64,000 nucleotides of DNA, taken from positions 1 to 64,000 of the forward strand of contig JABAZP010000033.1 of NCBI GenBank assembly GCA_018608405.1, given 5' to 3'. The notes beneath the pieces were generated by a model that searched no databases, was not told the origin of the DNA, and saw only the letters and a list, made by a program, of their open reading frames with translations. The DNA is from Flavobacteriales bacterium. Its GTDB lineage: Bacteria; Bacteroidota; Bacteroidia; Flavobacteriales_E; Vicingaceae. Below, in pieces: positions 59,483 through 64,000 of this stretch. The stretch's first letter is position 1, and each line of letters starts with the position of its first letter. Both the position numbers and the translations under genes were made by a program.

Positions 59483-60037
59483 TTATTTAGCAGCAGACTT
59501 ACCTGCTTTTCTTCTAATGTACTCTCCAACAAATCGAACACCTTTACCTTTGTATGGCTCTGGTTTTCTCATTGATTTTATTTTTGCAGCTACCTGACCA
59601 ATCAATTGCTTATCAAATGACTCTAAAGTAATTATTGGATTCTTACCTCTTTCAGAAGCAGTAGTTACCGTTACTTCAGGAGCAATCTCCATTACTATTG
59701 GGTGCGAAAATCCAAGACTTAACTCTAAAATTTGTCCTTTATTTGCCGCTCTGTAACCAACACCTACAAGTTCTAGATCTTTTTTGAAGCCATTCTTAAC
59801 ACCTTCAACCATATTATTAATTAGCGAGCGATATAAACCGTGCTTCGCCTTATGATCTTTTTGATCTGAATGTCTTTCTAATACAATTGAATTTTCTTCC
59901 TTCTTTACAGTTATGTTAGAGTCAACATTTTGATGCAATTCCCCTTTTGGGCCTTTTACACTCACAACATTCTTGTCTGAGATTGTTATCTCAATACCTG
60001 CAGGAACTTCAATTGGTGCTAAACCGATTCTTGACAT
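59483..60037 (-). CDS. rplF: 50S ribosomal protein L6
   Basis: A 184-residue two-domain protein (MSRIGLAPIEVPAGIEITIS, then VSVKGPKGELHQNV, ending KPEPYKGKGVRFVGEYIRRK). Located between rpsH and rplR. Confidence 0.97.
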   Translation of the reverse strand: MSRIGLAPIEVPAGIEITISDKNVVSVKGPKGELHQNVDSNITVKKEENSIVLERHSDQKDHKAKHGLYRSLINNMVEGVKNGFKKDLELVGVGYRAANKGQILELSLGFSHPIVMEIAPEVTVTTASERGKNPIITLESFDKQLIGQVAAKIKSMRKPEPYKGKGVRFVGEYIRRKAGKSAAK

Positions 60038-60057
60038 GTTATTATAATCTTATTTTT

Positions 60058-60456
60058 TTAATATATGTAGCAAAGTACTTCGCCACCTACTTTCTCTTTT
60101 CTAGCTTCCTTATCGGTAATTACACCTTTAGAAGTAGAAATAATTGCAATACCCAAACCATTAATTACACGCGGTAAGTTAGCAGCAGGTGCATATTTTC
60201 TCAAACCTGGCTTACTAACTCTGGTCAGGCTTTTAATAGCCGGAACCTTAGATACAGGATGATATTTCAATGCAATTTTAATTATTCCTTGAGGGTTCTC
60301 ACCTTCAACAAATTTATAACTCAATATATAACCTTTCTCAAAAAGAATTTTTGTCATTTCTTTTTTAAGGTTTGAAGCAGGAATATCTACTATTCTATGC
60401 TTCGCGCTTGATGCGTTTCTTATTCTTGTCAGAAAATCTGCAATTGGATCTGTCAT
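60058..60456 (-). CDS. rpsH: 30S ribosomal protein S8
   Basis: I start at 60456 ([20 protein letters not shown]), giving 132 residues, the standard size. A longer frame to 60495 overlaps rpsN. It ends with GEVLCYIY, the typical S8 C-terminus. In E. coli S8 represses the spc operon. Confidence 0.96.
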   Translation of the reverse strand: MTDPIADFLTRIRNASSAKHRIVDIPASNLKKEMTKILFEKGYILSYKFVEGENPQGIIKIALKYHPVSKVPAIKSLTRVSKPGLRKYAPAANLPRVINGLGIAIISTSKGVITDKEARKEKVGGEVLCYIY

Positions 60457-60472
60457 AATTCCTTTTATTAAT

Positions 60473-60742
60473 TTACCAACTAGCTTTTTTAACACCAGGA
60501 ATTATTCCTGAACTTGCCATCTCTCTGAAAGTTACACGTGACAAACCAAATTGTCTCATGTAGCCTTTAGGTCTACCAGTTATCTTACATCTATTGTGCA
60601 TTCTTACCGGTGCAGAGTTCTTAGGTAATTTTTGTAACCCTTCGTAATCACCTGCAGCCTTTAAAGCAGCTCTCTTTTCAGCATACTTTTCAACCATTAA
60701 TGCGCGCTTTCTTTCGCGAGCTTTCATCGATTCTTTAGCCAT
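60473..60742 (-). CDS. rpsN: 30S ribosomal protein S14 (zinc-free form)
   Basis: An 89-residue S14 ([20 protein letters not shown] ... [20 protein letters not shown]). Only one Cys is present, so it is the C-minus type that does not bind zinc. It starts 3 bases after rplE. Confidence 0.96.
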   Translation of the reverse strand: MAKESMKARERKRALMVEKYAEKRAALKAAGDYEGLQKLPKNSAPVRMHNRCKITGRPKGYMRQFGLSRVTFREMASSGIIPGVKKASW

Positions 60743-60745
60743 GGC

Positions 60746-61303
60746 TTATTGTTCGTTTTTGTTTTTTTGAAATGGCATTCCGAACTCTTTCAACAGAGCT
60801 CTAGATTCTTCATTCGTTTCAGCTGTTGTCACGAAAGTGATATCCATACCACCAATATTATTCACTTTATCAATATCTATTTCCGGAAAAATAATCTGCT
60901 CTTTAATACCTAAAGTATAATTACCTCTTCCATCAAAACCCTTGTTATTAATTCCTCTAAAATCTCTAGTACGTGGCAATGATACCGCGATTAAACGATC
61001 CAAAAACTCGTACATCTTCTCACCTCTTAAAGTCACTCGAACACCAATTGGCATTCCCTTTCTCAACTTAAAGTTAGAGATATCCTTCTTTGAAAAGGTA
61101 GCAACAGCTTTTTGACCAGCAATCGCGGTCATTTCAGTTATTGCTGAATCAATCAATTTCTTATCCGCTACAGCTTTACCAACTCCTTGGTTAATACAAA
61201 TTTTTTCCAACCTTGGAATTTGCATTAAACTTTTGTAGTTAAAAGCAGACATCATGTTCTTTTTGATGTCTTCGTTATACATTGTTTTTAATCTTGGCTC
61301 CAT
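60746..61303 (-). CDS. rplE: 50S ribosomal protein L5
   Basis: A 185-residue 5S rRNA-binding protein ([20 protein letters not shown], then [20 protein letters not shown] and [17 protein letters not shown]). Its ATG shares one base with the rplX stop (TAATG). Confidence 0.97.
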   Translation of the reverse strand: MEPRLKTMYNEDIKKNMMSAFNYKSLMQIPRLEKICINQGVGKAVADKKLIDSAITEMTAIAGQKAVATFSKKDISNFKLRKGMPIGVRVTLRGEKMYEFLDRLIAVSLPRTRDFRGINNKGFDGRGNYTLGIKEQIIFPEIDIDKVNNIGGMDITFVTTAETNEESRALLKEFGMPFQKNKNEQ

Positions 61304-61626
61304 TACTTAACTAGCTCTTTAGATTTCTTAAAATAACGAACAGACTTTCCGTCTTCTTGTCGTCTACCAACTCTATCAACTTTCCCAGTTGAGGAATCCA
61401 CCAACATCACATTTGAAATGTGGATTGGTGCATCTTGCTTTATAATACCACCATCTTGGTTGGTAGCATTTGGCTTGGTGTGCTTACTATCTTTTCTAAT
61501 ATCATCACCTTCGATAATGACTCTAGAAGTTGAAGGCATAACTTTTAAAACCACTCCTTCTTTACCCTTAGAAACTCCAGCTACTACTCTTACAGCATCA
61601 CCTTTTTTAATGTTTAACTTCTTCAT
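61303..61626 (-). CDS. rplX: 50S ribosomal protein L24
   Basis: A 107-residue protein with a KOW motif ([20 protein letters not shown]) and [20 protein letters not shown]. It initiates 50S assembly in known members. Between rplN and rplE. Confidence 0.97.
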   Translation of the reverse strand: MKKLNIKKGDAVRVVAGVSKGKEGVVLKVMPSTSRVIIEGDDIRKDSKHTKPNATNQDGGIIKQDAPIHISNVMLVDSSTGKVDRVGRRQEDGKSVRYFKKSKELVK

Positions 61627-61638
61627 GATATTACTCTA

Positions 61639-62007
61639 TTATAGTACCTCAGGTGCTAATGATACAATTTTCATAAACTTCTTATCTCTCAATTCACGGG
61701 CAACAGGTCCGAAAATACGCGTACCGCGCATTTCTCCCGTTTGACCTAATAACACAACTGCATTATTATCAAATCGAATATAAGAACCATCTTGGCGTCT
61801 AATCTCTTTCCTTGTTCGAACAATAACAGCTTTAGAAACTGCTCCCTTCTTGATATTACCAGAAGGAATCGCAGACTTCACTGAAACCACTATCTGATCA
61901 CCTATAGAAGCGTATCTCCTCTTTGTTCCGCCTAACACTCTAATACAAAGCACTTCCTTTGCACCACTATTGTCGGCTACCGTTAACCTTGATTCTTGCT
62001 GTATCAT
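61639..62007 (-). CDS. rplN: 50S ribosomal protein L14
   Basis: A 122-residue protein, [20 protein letters not shown] to [13 protein letters not shown], with [13 protein letters not shown]. Between rpsQ and rplX. Confidence 0.98.
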   Translation of the reverse strand: MIQQESRLTVADNSGAKEVLCIRVLGGTKRRYASIGDQIVVSVKSAIPSGNIKKGAVSKAVIVRTRKEIRRQDGSYIRFDNNAVVLLGQTGEMRGTRIFGPVARELRDKKFMKIVSLAPEVL

Positions 62008-62009
62008 AA

Positions 62010-62270
62010 TTACTTCACTCTTTCAATTACTTCTACTAATCTCCAATTCTTGTTCTTACTCAGTGGTCGAGTTTCCATAATTTTCACAGTATCACCGATA
62101 CTGCAATCATTTTTCTCATCATGCGCCATGAACTTTGAAGTTTTCTTGATAAACTTCCCGTACATAGGGTGCTTCACCTTACTCTGAACAGCAATAGTTA
62201 TGGACTTATCCATCTTGTTGCTGACGACTACTCCAATTCTTTCTTTTCTTAAGTTTCTTGTATTTTCCAT
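62010..62270 (-). CDS. rpsQ: 30S ribosomal protein S17
   Basis: An 86-residue OB-fold protein ([20 protein letters not shown] ... [20 protein letters not shown]). Its start is 9 bases from the rpmC stop, and it ends 2 bases before the rplN ATG. Confidence 0.97.
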   Translation of the reverse strand: MENTRNLRKERIGVVVSNKMDKSITIAVQSKVKHPMYGKFIKKTSKFMAHDEKNDCSIGDTVKIMETRPLSKNKNWRLVEVIERVK

Positions 62271-62279
62271 CGGAATACT

Positions 62280-62486
62280 TTATTTCTCTTGAGCTTGTGT
62301 CAATTGTCTTTTTCTAATCTCTGTTTTTAATCGAGCAACGGTTCTTCTTGCTGACCCGATTTGCATTGGATTCTCCAAAGGAGAAACCGAATGATTCATC
62401 TTCAACTTAGCAAGTAGCTCTGATTGCTCTGCTAAATTTTCATTCAAATCATCCACACTAAGGTTTTTAATATCTGTTTGTTTCAT
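62280..62486 (-). CDS. rpmC: 50S ribosomal protein L29
   Basis: A 68-residue helical protein (MKQTDIKNLSVDDLNENLAE ... VARLKTEIRKRQL). It forms part of the exit-tunnel surface. Between rplP and rpsQ. Confidence 0.96.
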   Translation of the reverse strand: MKQTDIKNLSVDDLNENLAEQSELLAKLKMNHSVSPLENPMQIGSARRTVARLKTEIRKRQLTQAQEK

Positions 62487-62498
62487 CTCTATAACTTA

Positions 62499-62918
62499 TT
62501 AACCTTTGTAATCTCTTCTTACGATAAACTTGCATTTAACCGGTAATTTTTGAGCAGCTAATCTCATAGCTTCTTTTGCAATTTCCAATGGTACACCATC
62601 AGCTTCAAACAAAATTCTACCAGGCTTTGCAACTGCTACCCATAATTCAGGGGCACCTTTACCTTTACCCATTCTAACTTCAGCAGGCTTCTTAGTAACA
62701 GGCTTGTCCGGAAAAACACGAATCCAAATCTGTCCTTCTCTCTTCATATATCTCGTTACCGCAATTCTAGCCGCTTCAATCTGACGAGCTGTAAGCCAAC
62801 ACTCTTCTAACGTCTTAATCGCAAAACTTCCAAATGCTATCTGGTTCCCACGTCCGGCATTACCCTTCATGCGTCCCTTCTGCATTTTTCTAAACTTCGT
62901 TCTTTTCGGTTGTAACAT
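62499..62918 (-). CDS. rplP: 50S ribosomal protein L16
   Basis: A 139-residue protein, [20 protein letters not shown] with [20 protein letters not shown] and a basic end. Between rpsC and rpmC. Confidence 0.98.
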   Translation of the reverse strand: MLQPKRTKFRKMQKGRMKGNAGRGNQIAFGSFAIKTLEECWLTARQIEAARIAVTRYMKREGQIWIRVFPDKPVTKKPAEVRMGKGKGAPELWVAVAKPGRILFEADGVPLEIAKEAMRLAAQKLPVKCKFIVRRDYKG

Positions 62919-62950
62919 TTTCCTTTTATTTTAAGCTTGCTTCCTTTCTC

Positions 62951-63673
62951 TTAATTATTTCTTTTCTTACCGCCTCTAAAGCCGCCTCGTCCTTGCTGTG
63001 ATTTTGGACCTGGTTTGTTAGATACAATATTTGGTGAAAGATCTCTCTTACCATATATCTCACCTTTACAAATCCATACCTTCACACCAATTCGTCCGTA
63101 AGTTGTATGCGCTTCAGAAAGGGCATAATCAATATCAGCTCTAAACGTATGCAATGGAATTCTTCCCTCTTTATAAAACTCAGTTCTCGCCATCTCTGCT
63201 CCGCCAAGTCTTCCACTTACCATGATCTTAATTCCTTCAGCACCCATTCGAATAGTTGAAGCTACTGACATTTTTGCAGCTCTTCTAAATGAAATTCTTC
63301 CCTCAATCTGACGCGCAACACTATCGGCTACTAACTTTGCATCTAATTCAGGTCGCTTAATTTCAAATATATTGATCTGAATATCTTTCTTCGTTAACTT
63401 CTTAAGCTCTTCCTTCAACATATCTACGTCTTTACCACCTTTTCCAATGATAATTCCCGGTCTTGAAGAGTTAATTGTTACTGTAATTAACTTTAATGTT
63501 CGTTCAATAACAATTTTAGAGATACTCGCTTTTTGCAGTCTTGCCATGATATACTGACGAATCTTATCGTCTTCAGCAATCTTATCACCGTAATCTCTGC
63601 CACCGTACCAGTTAGAGTCCCATCCTTTGATGATTCCTAAACGATTTGCTATTGGATTTGTCTTTTGTCCCAT
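62951..63673 (-). CDS. rpsC: 30S ribosomal protein S3
   Basis: A 240-residue protein with a KH domain ([20 protein letters not shown]) and the C-terminal S3 domain ([13 protein letters not shown]), ending in a Gly/Arg-rich tail ([15 protein letters not shown]). Located between rplV and rplP. Confidence 0.98.
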   Translation of the reverse strand: MGQKTNPIANRLGIIKGWDSNWYGGRDYGDKIAEDDKIRQYIMARLQKASISKIVIERTLKLITVTINSSRPGIIIGKGGKDVDMLKEELKKLTKKDIQINIFEIKRPELDAKLVADSVARQIEGRISFRRAAKMSVASTIRMGAEGIKIMVSGRLGGAEMARTEFYKEGRIPLHTFRADIDYALSEAHTTYGRIGVKVWICKGEIYGKRDLSPNIVSNKPGPKSQQGRGGFRGGKKRNN

Positions 63674-63686
63674 TATCGCGTATCTC

Positions 63687-64000
63687 TTATTTTGTTAGGT
63701 TTTCTTCTTTTAATCTATCAACTGTTAACGTCACGTGGTTTGAACGTTTTCTGATTCTATGACCTCTTCCTTGTGGAGCAGGACGCAATCTCTTCAACAT
63801 TTTTGCACTGTCAACTTTAACTTCTGAAATAATCAAATGATTATCCTCTGGTCTTTCTCCTTCGTTTTTAGCTTCCCAATTAGCAATCGCTGAACGAAGT
63901 AATTTCTCCATTCTATTTGACGCCTCTTTTGGACTGTACTGCAACATTGACAATGCTTTTGAAACTTCAATGCCTCTAATCATGTCCGCTACTAATCTCA
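63687..64000 (-). CDS. rplV: 50S ribosomal protein L22, partial
   Basis: Runs off the right edge of the window. The frame is open through the internal Met at 63983 ([16 protein letters not shown]), so that Met is not the start. The C-terminal part has [12 protein letters not shown] and [20 protein letters not shown], typical of L22. The N-terminal end lies beyond 64000. Confidence 0.95.
   Translation of the reverse strand, partial: RLVADMIRGIEVSKALSMLQYSPKEASNRMEKLLRSAIANWEAKNEGERPEDNHLIISEVKVDSAKMLKRLRPAPQGRGHRIRKRSNHVTLTVDRLKEENLTK

Overview
The window is AT-rich, has no Shine-Dalgarno-like sites except one, and is built from Bacteroidota genes. These include type IX secretion (T9SS) cargo with C-terminal sorting domains, a CarboxypepD_reg-type TonB-dependent receptor, TAnnTTTG promoter boxes, and the order rplV...rplQ-carA-eno-gltA. 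I place it in the Flavobacteriia/Flavobacteriales from gene content; genus cannot be fixed. No rRNA, CRISPR array, insertion sequence or prophage is visible, so this is mostly stable core chromosome with patches of surface and secreted proteins.

Layout. 1-2.5 kb: a secreted Kelch-like T9SS protein and a thioester-reductase-like SDR. 2.5-9.6 kb (minus): yidC and pyrG as an operon, a TonB-dependent receptor, and holA. 9.7-16.2 kb (plus): a lone HsdR_N nuclease-fold protein, two tandem S8 subtilases (the first frameshifted) and a PPP-like phosphatase. 16.2-19 kb (minus): tRNA-Glu with rpsT, an unknown protein, and proS. 19-22 kb (plus): a low-complexity lipoprotein and an outer-membrane barrel. 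22-24 kb (minus): a LysM glucosaminidase and an ACC-deaminase-like PLP enzyme. 24-27 kb (plus): DUF5522, a long urocanate hydratase, a small membrane protein and an RluE-like pseudouridine synthase. 27-28.5 kb (minus): a photolyase/cryptochrome. 28.6-31 kb (plus): a TetR-SDR-metallohydrolase operon with a visible operator. 31-34 kb: an HI0933-like flavoprotein and an NhaC antiporter with an added ectodomain. 34.4-40.1 kb (plus): an envelope cluster with two proteins sharing a SPOR-like module, an S41 protease and a DUF1573 protein. 40.4-44.6 kb (minus): tandem paralogous Omp28/T9SS proteins, the upstream one frameshifted. 44.7-46.5 kb: xerD diverging from aroQ-ridA. 46.6-52.3 kb (minus): ubiD, gltA, eno, carA. 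52.4-64 kb (minus): the S10-spc-alpha ribosomal block from rplQ back to a partial rplV at the right edge.

Regulation. Many starts are preceded by a TAnnTTTG box, several within 2-10 bases of the start codon, which suggests leaderless or very short leaders. Perfect inverted repeats lie at the pyrG, tetR and S41-protease promoters. Strong hairpin terminators, often bidirectional, separate convergent units.

I did not find a clearly new defence or mobile system. The most promising less-described items are the 34.4-40.1 kb envelope cluster, the pyrG leader hairpin, and the two frameshifted secreted-protein genes.
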